From the NCBI RefSeq assembly GCF_029953595.1, contig NZ_CP124535.1, positions 1,892,001-1,956,000 of the forward strand: a stretch of 64,000 nt of DNA, in the 5' to 3' direction. The notes beneath the pieces were generated by a model. It had not been told where the DNA came from. It was given only the letters and a program-made list of their open reading frames with translations, and did no database searches. Position numbers and translations under genes: made by a program. This document shows, in pieces, positions 8,975 through 18,346 of this stretch. The stretch comes from Fuscovulum ytuae. GTDB lineage: Bacteria; Pseudomonadota; Alphaproteobacteria; Rhodobacterales; Rhodobacteraceae. Each line of letters opens with the position of its first letter. The first letter of the stretch is position 1.

Positions 8975-9915
8975 TGCACCAGACCGATGTCCTTGAGGAC
9001 AGCCGTCGTCGCTTCGATTTCCTTGGCAAGCTGCGCCTCGAAATCGGCACCGGCCAGATAGGTGTCAGCCCAGCCTTTCGTCGCCAGCGCCTGCTGCCAA
9101 CCCGCGGATTTCGCAAGCTTTTCGATATCAGCTTGCACCTGCGCCTTCTGCTCGTCGCTCAGGCCCGGCGCGGCGGCGACCATGCGCCAGTTCTGCACCA
9201 CCACGTCATAGCCCGCCTCGGCCAGCGTCGGCGCATCCACGCCCTCGATCCGCGCATCCGACGACACGGCCAGAAGGCGCATCGTGCCCGCCTCAACCTG
9301 CGGCAGGAACTCGCCCAGACCCGACACACCCGCCGTCACCTGATTGCCAAGGATGGCCGCCGTCGCCTCGCCACCGCCCGAGAAGGCGATATAGTTGATC
9401 TTGGTCGGATCAATGCCCGCCGCCTTGGCCAGAAGGCCCACGGTGATATGGTCCACACCACCCGCCGACCCACCGGCCCAGCTTACCGCACCCGGATCGG
9501 CAACCATGGCATCGACCAACCCCTTGATATCCTGAATGGGCGAGGCCGCCGGAACCACGATCGCCACCGCTTCACCCGTCAGCCGTGCAACCGGCGTGAC
9601 ATCGGCCAGCGACACCGGCGAGGCATTGGTCAGGATCGCCCCCACCATCACATAACCACCGACGATCAACTGCGACGCATCACCCGACGCGCTCGCCACG
9701 AATTGCGCAAGGCCCACCGTGCCACCCGCGCCGGGGACGTTCGTCACCTGAACCGACCCGGAAATGCCTTCCGCCTGCATCACTTCCTGCATGGTGCGCG
9801 CGGTGGAATCCCACCCGCCGCCGGGGCTGGCCGGGGCCATGATCGTGTAATCATTGGCAAAAGCCGGCATCGCCAGCGCAGCAGCAACCATCGCGCCAAA
9901 AAGGGCGTGTTTCAT
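8971..9915 (-). CDS. tctC: Tripartite tricarboxylate transporter, periplasmic binding protein TctC
   Basis: A 314-residue binding protein with a clear Sec signal peptide (MKHALFGAMVAAALAMPAFA). Mature TctC-family features follow, including the early MAPASPGGGWDSTAR loop that contacts the ligand carboxylate and a NVPGAGGTVGLA segment. The ATG at 9915 is preceded by GGGAGG and starts the signal peptide; a longer frame upstream would bury it. TctC proteins deliver diverse carboxylates, including aromatic acids, to TctAB. The promoter region upstream holds a direct repeat resembling an OmpR/PhoB-class site. Confidence 0.93.
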   Translation of the reverse strand: MKHALFGAMVAAALAMPAFANDYTIMAPASPGGGWDSTARTMQEVMQAEGISGSVQVTNVPGAGGTVGLAQFVASASGDASQLIVGGYVMVGAILTNASPVSLADVTPVARLTGEAVAIVVPAASPIQDIKGLVDAMVADPGAVSWAGGSAGGVDHITVGLLAKAAGIDPTKINYIAFSGGGEATAAILGNQVTAGVSGLGEFLPQVEAGTMRLLAVSSDARIEGVDAPTLAEAGYDVVVQNWRMVAAAPGLSDEQKAQVQADIEKLAKSAGWQQALATKGWADTYLAGADFEAQLAKEIEATTAVLKDIGLVQ

Positions 9916-9933
9916 CTGGATTATCCTCCCTTG

Positions 9934-9952
9934 TCCCGGGTCAGGCCCGGGA
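9934..9952. promoter_or_regulatory. Hairpin in the tctC leader
   Basis: TCCCGGG and CCCGGGA form a 7-bp stem with a 5-base loop, 19 bases upstream of the tctC start codon. It may influence leader folding; no U-tract follows, so it is not a typical terminator. Confidence 0.4.
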
Positions 9953-10006
9953 TGATTCCCTTGGTGGGCACCTCCTCGTGCCTCCCAAGCGTCAGGCAAT
10001 CACAGA

Positions 10007-10028
10007 AACCTGTCATCAACCTGACACG
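10007..10028. promoter_or_regulatory. 11-bp direct repeat upstream of tctC, OmpR/PhoB-class binding site candidate
   Basis: Two adjacent 11-mers, AACCTGTCATC and AACCTGACACG, lie 92-113 bases upstream of tctC. Direct repeats with this period are typical of OmpR-family regulators. The 18 bases from 10010 match most positions of the classical Pho box. The nearby TctD-like regulator is the likelier ligand, PhoB the alternative. Confidence 0.5.
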
Positions 10029-10031
10029 GGT

Positions 10032-11093
10032 CTAGCGCCCCGTCAGCGCCGCCTCCCACCGTGCCAACAACCGCCGCCGCTTGGCCTGATCCAGATAGAC
10101 CAGCAAACCGGGGCTAACGCCCACCGGCTGCAACTGCGCCCCCAGCACTGCCTGCATCATCCGCGCGCTGTTGGCATCCGACACTTCCAAGGAAACCGCA
10201 GGCAGCCGCAGCTTGCGCGCCAGAACCTCCTGCCCCTCCCGGCTCATCAGAAAGCCAAGGAAAGCCTCGCCCAGATCGGGATTGCGCGCGGCCTTCGGCA
10301 CCAGCGCCACGCGCGACACAACCACCGTGTAGTCCTTCAGCAGCACCAGCCCGATCTCTGGCCGCTGCCGCGCCTGATCGGCGGCGTATGATCCAAGGAT
10401 GTTGTAGCCGATCTTCAACCGCCCATCGGCCACCCGGTCGATAATGTCCTGACTGGTGGGGAAAACCTCCAACCCCGCCCGCGCCATGGCCCCGACCAGC
10501 GTCCAGATATCGGCAAACCGCTCTTCATCCCGCGCAAGGAACAGATAGCCCAGCGCCGACCGCGTGATGTCATAGGTCCCCACCGCGCCCCCGCCCCCCG
10601 CAGGCTGCGCCTTAAGCCAAGCCATCAACGCCAACCGCGATTGCGGTGGCCCATCCGGAAAGCTCGGTCGATGATAGACCAGCACCGCAGGTTCAAAGGT
10701 CAGGGCATAGGCCCGGTCCTGCCATTTCGCCCAATCCGGCCAATCCCGCGCCGCCTCTGGCTGCACCGACAGGGCATAACCGTCATTGGCAAGGCTCATC
10801 TGCAAATCCATGCCGGACGAAAAGACGAAATCTGCCGTCACACCCGGCCCGTCCGTCTCATCCCGCACACGGTCGCGGATCTGGCCTGTCAGCAAATCCT
10901 CATAGCGCACCGCCACGTCGGGGTAGGCCTCTTGAAAGGCCGTGACCATCGGTGCGGCCAGCCCTTCATCCAGCGTGGAATAGATCGTCAACTCCCGCGC
11001 CGGCGTCCCAGATGGCGCCTCGAAAAGGAAAACTTCCCCCCGCGCGGGCCACGCGAAGGCCAAGGCCAACAGGATAGGCACGATCCCCCTCAT
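10032..11093 (-). CDS. Orphan periplasmic ABC-type substrate-binding protein, probable co-sensor of the TctDE-like system
   Basis: A 353-residue extracellular solute-binding protein of the iron/spermidine/phosphoglycerate-regulator type. The signal peptide is about residues 1-19 (MRGIVPILLALAFAWPARG). The mature part begins ELTIYSTLDEGLAAPMVTAF, typical of type-1 binding proteins. No permease or ATPase gene is nearby. It is divergent from the two-component pair, the arrangement of PgtC-like proteins that regulate a sensor kinase rather than import. It therefore probably binds the inducer in the periplasm and touches the kinase sensor domain. That role is inference; a transport role with distant partners is possible. 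Confidence 0.85.
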   Translation of the reverse strand: MRGIVPILLALAFAWPARGEVFLFEAPSGTPARELTIYSTLDEGLAAPMVTAFQEAYPDVAVRYEDLLTGQIRDRVRDETDGPGVTADFVFSSGMDLQMSLANDGYALSVQPEAARDWPDWAKWQDRAYALTFEPAVLVYHRPSFPDGPPQSRLALMAWLKAQPAGGGGAVGTYDITRSALGYLFLARDEERFADIWTLVGAMARAGLEVFPTSQDIIDRVADGRLKIGYNILGSYAADQARQRPEIGLVLLKDYTVVVSRVALVPKAARNPDLGEAFLGFLMSREGQEVLARKLRLPAVSLEVSDANSARMMQAVLGAQLQPVGVSPGLLVYLDQAKRRRLLARWEAALTGR

Positions 11094-11170
11094 GGCGCAC
11101 AGCTTGCCCGAACCCGCCCCAGTTCACAACGCCGCCATTCCCCCCTACTCTCCCTCGCCAGAGGGACACC

Positions 11171-11845
11171 ATGCGCATCATGCTTGTCGAAGATGACCGC
11201 CCACTGGCCGAGGCGCTGACCACGCTTCTCGTCACGGCGGGCTATGCCGTCGATACCGTCCATGACGGCGCCTCGGCCGAGGCGCTCGGGGCGGCAGAAC
11301 GCTTCGATCTTGTGATCCTCGACCTGAACCTGCCGGAAATGGATGGGCTTTCGGTCCTGCGCGCCCTGCGCGGGCGCTCCGATGATGCCGCCGTGATGAT
11401 CCTGACGGCGCGCGGCGCGCCCGAAGACCGCGTGCGCGGCCTGAACCTTGGGGCAGATGACTATCTCACCAAACCCTTCGACGTGGCAGAGTTCGAGGCG
11501 CGGGTCCGCTCGCTCCTGCGCCGTCAGGCGGGCCTGCGCACCTCTAGCCTGACCTTGGGCGATGTGACCCTCGACCTCATCTCCCGCCGCTTCTTTACAC
11601 CCGACGGCCCCATCGACCTGCCCGCCCGCGAACTTGCCCTGTGCGAGCTTCTCTTCACCCGGGCGGGCAAGGTGGTCAGCAAGGAAACCATCGTCCAATC
11701 CCTCACCTCGCTGGACGACTCACTGTCCGATAATGCCATCGAACAATACATCTCCCGCCTGCGCCGCCGCCTTGCGCCGCATGGCGTGACCCTGCGCACC
11801 GCGCGCGGCATCGGCTATTACATCGACAAGGGCCCCGGCGCATGA
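11171..11845 (+). CDS. tctD: OmpR-family response regulator, TctD-like
   Basis: A 224-residue two-domain regulator. The receiver domain has the acidic pair in MLVEDDRP, the phospho-acceptor Asp in VILDLNLPEMDG (about residue 51) and the conserved Lys in YLTKPFD (about residue 102). The C-terminal winged helix (about 125-220) ends ISRLRRRLAPHGVTLRTARG as in OmpR/PhoB. It overlaps the kinase gene by ATGA. It lies next to tctCBA and an orphan binding protein, so it likely activates tctC expression; the 11-bp direct repeat at 10007-10028 is a candidate target. Confidence 0.92.
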   Translation: MRIMLVEDDRPLAEALTTLLVTAGYAVDTVHDGASAEALGAAERFDLVILDLNLPEMDGLSVLRALRGRSDDAAVMILTARGAPEDRVRGLNLGADDYLTKPFDVAEFEARVRSLLRRQAGLRTSSLTLGDVTLDLISRRFFTPDGPIDLPARELALCELLFTRAGKVVSKETIVQSLTSLDDSLSDNAIEQYISRLRRRLAPHGVTLRTARGIGYYIDKGPGA

Positions 11846-13230
11846 CGGCCCTTCCCGTCTTTGTCCGTGGATCGCTGCGCCGCCGCCTGCTGGGCTGGCT
11901 GCTGGTGTCCACCCTCCTTCTCGGCCTCATCGCCCTTGCCGATACATGGGCCGAGGCACGCCGCACCGCGCAGGGCGTATCGGACCGCGTCCTTGCCGGC
12001 TCCACCCTCGCCATCGCCGAACGGGTCAGCGTCGATCTGTCGGGCGTGATCGAGGTCGACATCCCCTATTCCGCGCTCGACATGCTTGCCTCAGCGGCCG
12101 AGGATCAGGTCTTCTACCGCGTCGACGGTCCCGACGGGTTCCTGACGGGTTATGACGGCCTCGCTCTCGCCCCGCGCCCTGATGGGGCAGATACCGGCTT
12201 TGCCGATGGGGCCATTGGCGACACGCGCCTACGCATTGCCACCCGCTACGGGCAGGTGTCCACGGGCGAAGATGTCCTGCCCTTTTCGGTCACCGTGGCC
12301 GAATCCACCCGCGCCCGCGATGCACTGGCGCAGACGATCCTCGTCCGCTCTGCCCTGCGCCTGACGGGCCTTGCCGCCGGGGCCGCGCTAATCGTTTGGA
12401 TCATCGTGACCATCACGCTGCGGCCTTTGGACCGCCTTGCCCGCACCCTTGCCGCGCGTGCGCCCGATGACCTCAGCCCGCTAGAAGCCGACATCCCCTC
12501 CGAAGTCGCAGGTCCAATCGAGGCGATGAACAGCTTCATGGCCCGCCTCGACGGCGCCGTGGCCGCGCTGCGCAACTTCACCGGCAATGCTGGCCACCAG
12601 CTGCGCACCCCCCTCGCCACCGTCCGCGCCCAGCTTGCCCTTATCGCGCGCGGCGGCCCCGAAGGCCGCGACGGCATCGCCAAGGCGGAAGGCGCGCTGA
12701 TCCGCGCCGAACGGGTGCTGGCGCAACTCCTGATGCTTGCCCGGATCGATGCCACCGCCGCCCGCCGCGCGCTGCCCGCAACCGACATCGCCGCTATCGC
12801 CCGCACCACCACCGCCGAGGCGATCCCCGAAGCCACCCGCTTCGGCCATGATCTGGGCTATGAAGGCGATGACCACCTCATCGCCCGCGCCGATCCCGTC
12901 CTGTGCGCCGAACTTTTGACCAACCTCGTCGACAACGCCATCCGCTATGCAGGCCCCCGCGCCACGATCACTGTCCGCGCCCGCCACACCAGCCAAGGCC
13001 CGGTGCTGGAGGTAGAGGATGACGGCCCCGGCCTTCCCCCCGACGCCATCCCCCGCCTGATCGCGCGGCAAGACCTGCGCGCCGATGCCAGCCAAGGCAC
13101 CCATGGCCTAGGCCTTGCCGTTGTGGCCGAAATCGCGCGTCTGTTTGGTGCCGCGCTTGATTTCGCCCCGGCAACCTCTGGTAAGGGCCATGTCATCCGC
13201 TGCCGCTTCCCGCAGCCCGACGCCGATTAG
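11842..13230 (+). CDS. tctE: Sensor histidine kinase, TctE-like
   Basis: A 462-residue inner-membrane kinase. The first membrane helix is about residues 12-32. A periplasmic sensor domain (about 35-170) resembles the two-component sensor kinase N-terminal domain of TctE/QseC. The second helix is about 178-198, followed by a HAMP-like linker. The H-box GHQLRTPLATV holds the phosphorylated His (about residue 252). Nucleotide-binding N, G1 and G2 boxes are visible as LVDNAIRYA, VEDDGPGLP and THGLGLAVV. Its stop overlaps the stop of the convergent exoD-like gene. It probably senses a carboxylate, alone or through the orphan binding protein, and controls tctCBA. Confidence 0.9.
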   Translation: MTALPVFVRGSLRRRLLGWLLVSTLLLGLIALADTWAEARRTAQGVSDRVLAGSTLAIAERVSVDLSGVIEVDIPYSALDMLASAAEDQVFYRVDGPDGFLTGYDGLALAPRPDGADTGFADGAIGDTRLRIATRYGQVSTGEDVLPFSVTVAESTRARDALAQTILVRSALRLTGLAAGAALIVWIIVTITLRPLDRLARTLAARAPDDLSPLEADIPSEVAGPIEAMNSFMARLDGAVAALRNFTGNAGHQLRTPLATVRAQLALIARGGPEGRDGIAKAEGALIRAERVLAQLLMLARIDATAARRALPATDIAAIARTTTAEAIPEATRFGHDLGYEGDDHLIARADPVLCAELLTNLVDNAIRYAGPRATITVRARHTSQGPVLEVEDDGPGLPPDAIPRLIARQDLRADASQGTHGLGLAVVAEIARLFGAALDFAPATSGKGHVIRCRFPQPDAD

Positions 13231-13886
13231 AACGCGTTCAAGATCAGGAAAAGCGCCGCCTTCGCCAGGGCCCAGACCACGCCAGACACGATCACCATAG
13301 ACAAAACGCCCACGACGACCCCGATCATCACCCACAGCCCGTCCCGCTCCAGCACGCCCAGCGCCATCAACGAAATCGCCAAGGCGGGCAGCATATTGCC
13401 AAGCGGGATGGGCATGGCCAGCACGATGGCCAGCACAAGGCAGAGGCCACCGATGATCCGTTCCCCGGTGGCCGAGGTGATGAACAAAAGCCGCGGCTTG
13501 AGCAGCCGCTCGGCCCGTGCGAGCAGCGGCGTCACCCGCCCGACAAAGGAATTGAAATCCGACCGCGTCATTGACCGATCCGCGATGATCGCAGGCAGCC
13601 ATGGCAATTTGCCCAGCATCATCTGCGCCGTCAGGTAAAGAAGCGGCAGCCCAAGGATCGACGATGTCCCCGGCGGCGTCGGCACCACATTCGGCAACGC
13701 GAACAAAAGGATAAGCGCCGCCACCGCCCGCGCATCCATGGCGCGCATCAGGTCGGAAACCGAAACCCTCTCGCGCCGCTCATCCGCCCCGATGGCATCA
13801 AGGATCTGCGAAAACCGCTTTTTCCCTTCGGGCTGCGGCCCTTCGATCCCGCGAAAGCGCTTGGCGATTTTGCGTCCCCGGCCCAT
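13227..13886 (-). CDS. ExoD-family exopolysaccharide synthesis protein
   Basis: A 219-residue membrane protein with a basic N-terminal cytosolic part and several hydrophobic segments after about residue 55. The stretch LLFALPNVVPTPPGTSSILG is the conserved core of the ExoD family, first linked in rhizobia to exopolysaccharide production and alkaline tolerance. The molecular function of the family is unsettled. It stands alone, convergent with the TctE-like gene and sharing stop-codon bases. Confidence 0.88.
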   Translation of the reverse strand: MGRGRKIAKRFRGIEGPQPEGKKRFSQILDAIGADERRERVSVSDLMRAMDARAVAALILLFALPNVVPTPPGTSSILGLPLLYLTAQMMLGKLPWLPAIIADRSMTRSDFNSFVGRVTPLLARAERLLKPRLLFITSATGERIIGGLCLVLAIVLAMPIPLGNMLPALAISLMALGVLERDGLWVMIGVVVGVLSMVIVSGVVWALAKAALFLILNAF

Positions 13887-13985
13887 CGCAGGTGATCCCT
13901 CTTAGCTTCCCGCCCAAACTCGGCATTCCCATCGGGGGATGCAACCCCATGAAACCGACCTGACGAACACAAATCCGCGCAGCCC

Positions 13986-15698
13986 CTAGGGGATCACCTC
14001 AAAGCGGTCCACATCCACCATCCCGTGATCGGTAATCTTCAGATGCGGGATCACAGGCAGCGCCAGAAAGGCCAATTGCAGAAAGGGTTCCTCCAGCAGC
14101 ACGCCCAACCCCGCCGCCGCCGCCCGCAACGCAACCAGACGCTCGCGCACCACCTCGAAGGGCTCCAGACTCATCAAACCCGCCACGGGCAGCGCCAGTT
14201 CCGCCAGCACACGGCCCCCCTCGACCACCACAAATCCCCCCTCGATCTCGCCCAATCGGTTCGCCGCCAAGGCCATGTCGGCATAATCCGCCCCAACCAC
14301 TGCAATATTGTGATGATCATGGCAGACGGTCGATGCGATGGCCCCCCGTTGCAACCCAAACCCCTGCACGAATCCCGTTGCGCGGTTCCCGTTTTTCCCA
14401 TGCCGTTCGATCACCGCGATGCGGATCAGATCGCGCGTCAGATCGGGCCGCTTGTCACCATCCACCGGGGCGATATCAAAGGTCAGATGTTCGGTGATGA
14501 TCTTGCCCGGCAGGATGCCGATCACCGGCGTCTCCACCCGGTTGCCGCCACAGCGAAAATGATGCGCCTCCACCCTCGGCGCTTTCACCGAATGCCGCGC
14601 CACCGGCGGGATCTCGGCACGGGCGGCAAAGGCCGCCTCCGTCACCTCTACCCCGCCCGCGAACACCATCGCCGCATGGCACCCCTCAAGCGAGTCCAGA
14701 ACCGCGATATCCGCCCGCTTCCCCGGCGCAATCAGCCCCCGGTCCTTCAACCCAAAAGCCTCGGCCGCCGACAGGCTTGCCGCCCGATACACCGCCAAAG
14801 GGTGCGCCCCCAAACCAATCGCCGTGCGGATCATGTGATCCAGATGCCCATGCTCGGCGATATCCAACGGGTTCCGGTCATCCGTGCAAAGGCATAGATA
14901 TGGCGCGAACCGCTCCACCAGCAGGGGCGCCAGCGCGTGCAAATCCTTGGAAACCGATCCTTCACGGATCAGAACCCGCATCCCCTTGCGCAACTTTTCC
15001 AGCGCTTCTTCGGCGGATGTCGCCTCATGCTCCGTCCGTATCCCTGCCGCGATATAGCCGTTCAGGTCATTGCCGCGCAAAAGCGGCGCATGCCCGTCGA
15101 TGTGCCGCCCCTGCCAAGCCTCCAGCTTCGCCATGCAGCCCGCATCCTGCATCAGGACACCGGGGAAATTCATGAACTCCGCCAGCCCGATCCCGCGCGG
15201 ATGATCCATCAGCGGGATCAGGTCCGCTGCCTCCAGCCGCGCGCCTGCCGTTTCCATATGCGTCGATGGCACGCAGGACGACAGCTGCACCCTGATATCC
15301 ATCAGCGTCCGCCCGGACGCCTCAAGGAAATAGCCGATCCCTTCCAGCCCACAGACATTGGCAATCTCATGCGGGTCACAGATCGCCGTGGTCACCCCGC
15401 GCGGGGTCACACAGCGGTCAAACTCGAACGGCGTGACGAGAGAGCTTTCAATATGCAGATGCGTGTCGATGAACCCCGGCACCAGCACTTTCCCTCCCAC
15501 ATCGACAACACGTTTCCCCTCATAGGACCCGTACACACCCACGATCGTATCGCCACAGATGGCGACATCGGTTTCCACCAAATCCCCGGTGATCAGGTCG
15601 AACACCCGCCCCCCGCGCAGCACCAGATCGGCAGGCACCTGCCCACGCCCCTGCGCGATACGGTCGGAAAGGGCGGCTTTGGGGGAAATCTGCGGCAT
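13986..15698 (-). CDS. ade: Adenine deaminase
   Basis: A 570-residue amidohydrolase of the bacterial adenine deaminase family, close to the usual length. The metal-binding motif [13 protein letters not shown] is followed by [18 protein letters not shown], diagnostic for this family, and a C-terminal adenine-deaminase domain with [12 protein letters not shown]. It converts adenine to hypoxanthine plus ammonia in the cytoplasm. The ATG at 15698 has AAGGAG upstream and starts [13 protein letters not shown]. The open frame runs further upstream through a GC-rich tandem repeat with no homology, so that extension is rejected. Confidence 0.95.
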   Translation of the reverse strand: MPQISPKAALSDRIAQGRGQVPADLVLRGGRVFDLITGDLVETDVAICGDTIVGVYGSYEGKRVVDVGGKVLVPGFIDTHLHIESSLVTPFEFDRCVTPRGVTTAICDPHEIANVCGLEGIGYFLEASGRTLMDIRVQLSSCVPSTHMETAGARLEAADLIPLMDHPRGIGLAEFMNFPGVLMQDAGCMAKLEAWQGRHIDGHAPLLRGNDLNGYIAAGIRTEHEATSAEEALEKLRKGMRVLIREGSVSKDLHALAPLLVERFAPYLCLCTDDRNPLDIAEHGHLDHMIRTAIGLGAHPLAVYRAASLSAAEAFGLKDRGLIAPGKRADIAVLDSLEGCHAAMVFAGGVEVTEAAFAARAEIPPVARHSVKAPRVEAHHFRCGGNRVETPVIGILPGKIITEHLTFDIAPVDGDKRPDLTRDLIRIAVIERHGKNGNRATGFVQGFGLQRGAIASTVCHDHHNIAVVGADYADMALAANRLGEIEGGFVVVEGGRVLAELALPVAGLMSLEPFEVVRERLVALRAAAAGLGVLLEEPFLQLAFLALPVIPHLKITDHGMVDVDRFEVIP

Positions 15699-15751
15699 GA
15701 TAAAACTCCTTTGCCCCCAGCAAAGCCGAAGGCCCCGCCCCCGTCCAGCCC

Positions 15752-15802
15752 CCAGTCTTGCCCCCCCAGTTTTGCGCCCCAGTCTTGCGCGCCCAGTCTT
15801 GC
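15752..15802. repeat. 14-bp minisatellite, four copies
   Basis: CCAGTCTTGC (one copy CCAGTTTTGC) recurs at 15752, 15766, 15779 and 15793, a 13-14 base period, in the divergent region between ade and the EamA transporter. It is close to both promoters. Confidence 0.85.
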
Positions 15803-15871
15803 GCCCCGGGCGCCGAACCCTTGCACCGCCCACGAAACGATGGTCCAACCGAACCAAGCCCGGAGAACACC

Positions 15872-16792
15872 ATGCGCCCCCTGCGCGGCATCGCCTTCAA
15901 ACTTGGCTCGGTCCTCGTCTTCATTGTGATGGCGGCGATGATCAAGGCCACCGCCGATCAGGTTCCCGCCGGTCAGGCGGTCTTTTTCCGCTCGGCCTTT
16001 GCCATTCCGGTCATCGTCATCTGGCTGATCCTGCGGCGCGAATTGGCCACCGGGCTGCGCGCCGCCCATCCGATGGGCCATGTCTGGCGCGGCTTTGCCG
16101 GCACCTGCGCCATGGGCCTTGGCTTTGCTGGCTTGGGCTACCTGCCTTTGCCCGAGGTTACGGCCATCGGCTACGCCGCCCCCCTTCTAACCGTCATCTT
16201 CGCCGCGATGTTTCTGGGCGAAGACGTGCGCCTCTTCCGGCTGTCCTGCGTGGCGCTGGGCATGGTTGGCGTCCTCATCGTCCTGTCGCCCCGCCTGACG
16301 GTCCTAGACGGCGGCGCAGGCCATGCCGAGGCTTTCGGGGCCATGCTGGTGCTGGGCGGCGCCGTCTTTGCGGCCCTTGCACAGGTCTTCGTCCGCAAAC
16401 TGGTTAAAACGGAAAAGACCCCCGCGATCGTCTTTTACTTCTCGCTCACCGCGACCTGCCTGTCGCTTATCACGGCCCCCTTCGGCTGGGTCTGGCCGGA
16501 ACCGCATCTCCTTGCCCTTCTCATCGGCGCGGGGCTGCTGGGCGGGATCGGGCAAATTCTTCTCACCTCCAGCTACCGTGAGGCCGATGCCTCCCTCGTC
16601 GCGCCCTTCGACTATGCGTCGATGCTGTTCGCCCTTGCCATCGGCTGGTTCGTCTTTGCCGAAATGCCCACCCTCACCATGCTGGCCGGGGCGGGGCTGA
16701 TCATCTTTGCGGGCATCCTCATCATCTGGCGCGAACACCGCCTTGGCAAAGATCGCGCGCAGGCACGCAAGGTTACCACCCTTCAGGGCTGA
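15872..16792 (+). CDS. EamA/DMT-family transporter
   Basis: A 306-residue inner-membrane protein made of two EamA repeats, each about 140 residues with five helices, giving ten helices in all. The first repeat ends around [10 protein letters not shown] and the second around [13 protein letters not shown]; the cytosolic C-terminus is basic. Such proteins export small metabolites or amino acids, or import purines in some cases; no substrate can be read. The ATG at 15872 has CGGAGA upstream; the longer frame runs through the minisatellite and is rejected. It is divergent from ade. Confidence 0.9.
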   Translation: MRPLRGIAFKLGSVLVFIVMAAMIKATADQVPAGQAVFFRSAFAIPVIVIWLILRRELATGLRAAHPMGHVWRGFAGTCAMGLGFAGLGYLPLPEVTAIGYAAPLLTVIFAAMFLGEDVRLFRLSCVALGMVGVLIVLSPRLTVLDGGAGHAEAFGAMLVLGGAVFAALAQVFVRKLVKTEKTPAIVFYFSLTATCLSLITAPFGWVWPEPHLLALLIGAGLLGGIGQILLTSSYREADASLVAPFDYASMLFALAIGWFVFAEMPTLTMLAGAGLIIFAGILIIWREHRLGKDRAQARKVTTLQG

Positions 16793-16857
16793 CGCGCCCC
16801 CTTGACCCCAGCGCATCAACCGACAGGATCACGCCTGCCACAGCAAAAGGTCCGCCA

Positions 16858-17769
16858 ATGCCCACCATCCTTGTCGTAGGTTCCCTCCATCACGACATCA
16901 TGATCGAAACGGACCACCTGCCGCGCCCCGATGAAACCGCCGTGGGTCGTCGCTGGTATCCTAAATTCGGCGGAAAGGGCGGCAATCAGGCCATTGCAGC
17001 CGCCCGCGCCGGGGCTGCCACGCGCATGTTCGGCGCCGTGGGCGCGGATGATTTCGGGCGCAGCCTGCGCGCCACGCTCAAGTCAGGTGGCGTGGATCAC
17101 CGTTTCGTCGCCACCCTGCCCGATCACGGATCGGGGATGAGCGTGGCACTCTCCCTTCCCAATGGCGACTATGCCGCCACCATCGTCTCGGGCGCGAACC
17201 TTGCGCTTGATCCCGCAGGGCTGGACGATCCCGCCCTCTGGCAGGATGTGGCTCTTCTCTTGCTGCAAAACGAGGTGCCCGAAACCATCAACCTCGCCGC
17301 GGCAACCGCTGCACGCCGCCGGGGTCTTCGCGTCCTCCTGAACGCCGCCCCCGCCCGCCCCCTGCCCGATGCCCTGCGCGCCGCCGTCGATATCCTGATC
17401 GTCAATGCAGTTGAGGCCGCCATGATGGGCGGCGGCGACGTGCGCGATCTTCCCTCGGCCCTATATGCCGCGCAGAGCCTTGCCGATCCCGGTCAGACCG
17501 TCATCGTCACGGCAGGCAGCCATGGCCTTGCCCTTGCAGGGGGCGGCGTGGCCCCGCTGTCCCTTCCTGCCCCCAAGGTCATCGTGCAAAGCACCCATGG
17601 CGCGGGGGATTGCTTCTGCGGCGCGCTGGCCGCCGCCATTGTCCAAGGCGCGGACCTTCACAGCGCCTGCCACACGGCCACCGCCCGCGCCGCCGCCCAT
17701 GTCGCGGGTCATGTCGCGGGTCATGGTGAAAAGAACGCCAAAGGCATCAGCCACATCCCGACGGCCTAG
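16858..17769 (+). CDS. PfkB-family carbohydrate kinase (ribokinase-like)
   Basis: A 303-residue cytoplasmic sugar kinase. The N-terminal PfkB signature appears as KFGGKGGNQAIAAARAGA (about residues 37-54), shared with ribokinases. The C-terminal signature THGAGDCFCGALAAA (about 243-257) holds the catalytic Asp of GAGD. It should phosphorylate ribose or a related sugar or nucleoside with ATP. The C-terminus carries a small duplication, VAGHVAGHG. It follows the EamA gene by 65 bases and may be cotranscribed. Ribokinase is likely but other PfkB substrates fit. Confidence 0.88.
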   Translation: MPTILVVGSLHHDIMIETDHLPRPDETAVGRRWYPKFGGKGGNQAIAAARAGAATRMFGAVGADDFGRSLRATLKSGGVDHRFVATLPDHGSGMSVALSLPNGDYAATIVSGANLALDPAGLDDPALWQDVALLLLQNEVPETINLAAATAARRRGLRVLLNAAPARPLPDALRAAVDILIVNAVEAAMMGGGDVRDLPSALYAAQSLADPGQTVIVTAGSHGLALAGGGVAPLSLPAPKVIVQSTHGAGDCFCGALAAAIVQGADLHSACHTATARAAAHVAGHVAGHGEKNAKGISHIPTA

Positions 17770-17966
17770 GCAAGAAAAGGCCCCCCATCCGCATAACAGA
17801 CCGCAGGCCCGTGCCGCGCATGGAACTGCACCTCGCGCCGATGGCATACCTTTTTCAGACCTATTTCCCAAGGATCGTGAGACCAAACCCCGATCACCTC
17901 CGCACCAGACTGCGCCATGGTCTTCCCAAGAGCGATGCTGCGACCGCACGGAGGATGGGGGACATC

Positions 17967-18056
17967 ATGATGCAGATTATAACAGTAATCCGGGACGCTG
18001 CTATTCCCCTGCCATCAGGGTCGCAGACCCTGCACATTGAGGTGACCGCGAAATGA
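17967..18056 (+). CDS. Possible 29-residue leader-like peptide
   Basis: A short frame starting MMQIITVIRDAAIPLPS, preceded by GGGGGA four bases upstream and a GGAGGA further up. Its stop overlaps the start of the next frame as ATGA, suggesting coupled translation. A longer 81-residue reading from 17811 has no good ribosome site. No homology is recognised. Confidence 0.3.
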   Translation: MMQIITVIRDAAIPLPSGSQTLHIEVTAK

Positions 18057-18325
18057 CCGAGACCCGCGTCACGCCGTTTACCCCGCGCAAGAAACCCGCC
18101 CCAAAACTGCTTGACCGTGCCCGCACCGGGCGCGACAGCGCCCTGGGCTGTCGAATGGTCACTGTCATCCGGGTCGTGGCCCCAAATGGGACCGAGGTGG
18201 AACACCGTTTCACATCCATGCCAAAGATCGCGGATCTCATCGCCCGGCTGGGGGCTGAGACGCGCATCCTTGGATTGCGGATGGAACGGCCAGATCACGC
18301 CAGTACCGGACGCATCCCTGCCTAA
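18053..18325 (+). CDS. Hypothetical small protein
   Basis: A 90-residue frame. The first 35 residues are basic and Pro/Arg-rich; the rest (MVTVIRVVAPNGTEVEHRF and on to a short helical part) looks like a folded beta-alpha unit. The TVIR segment also occurs in the 29-residue frame just upstream, with which it overlaps by ATGA. I do not recognise a family. It lies alone between the kinase and the ThDP enzyme and is followed by a GC hairpin. The antisense frame looks less protein-like. Confidence 0.45.
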   Translation: MTETRVTPFTPRKKPAPKLLDRARTGRDSALGCRMVTVIRVVAPNGTEVEHRFTSMPKIADLIARLGAETRILGLRMERPDHASTGRIPA

Positions 18326-18346
18326 CACAGAGGATCACCGCAACTG

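Noticed and set aside
13986-15857. N-terminal extension of adenine deaminase to 623 residues
   Set aside because: The extra part is encoded by the minisatellite and lacks family similarity; a good ribosome site supports 15698.
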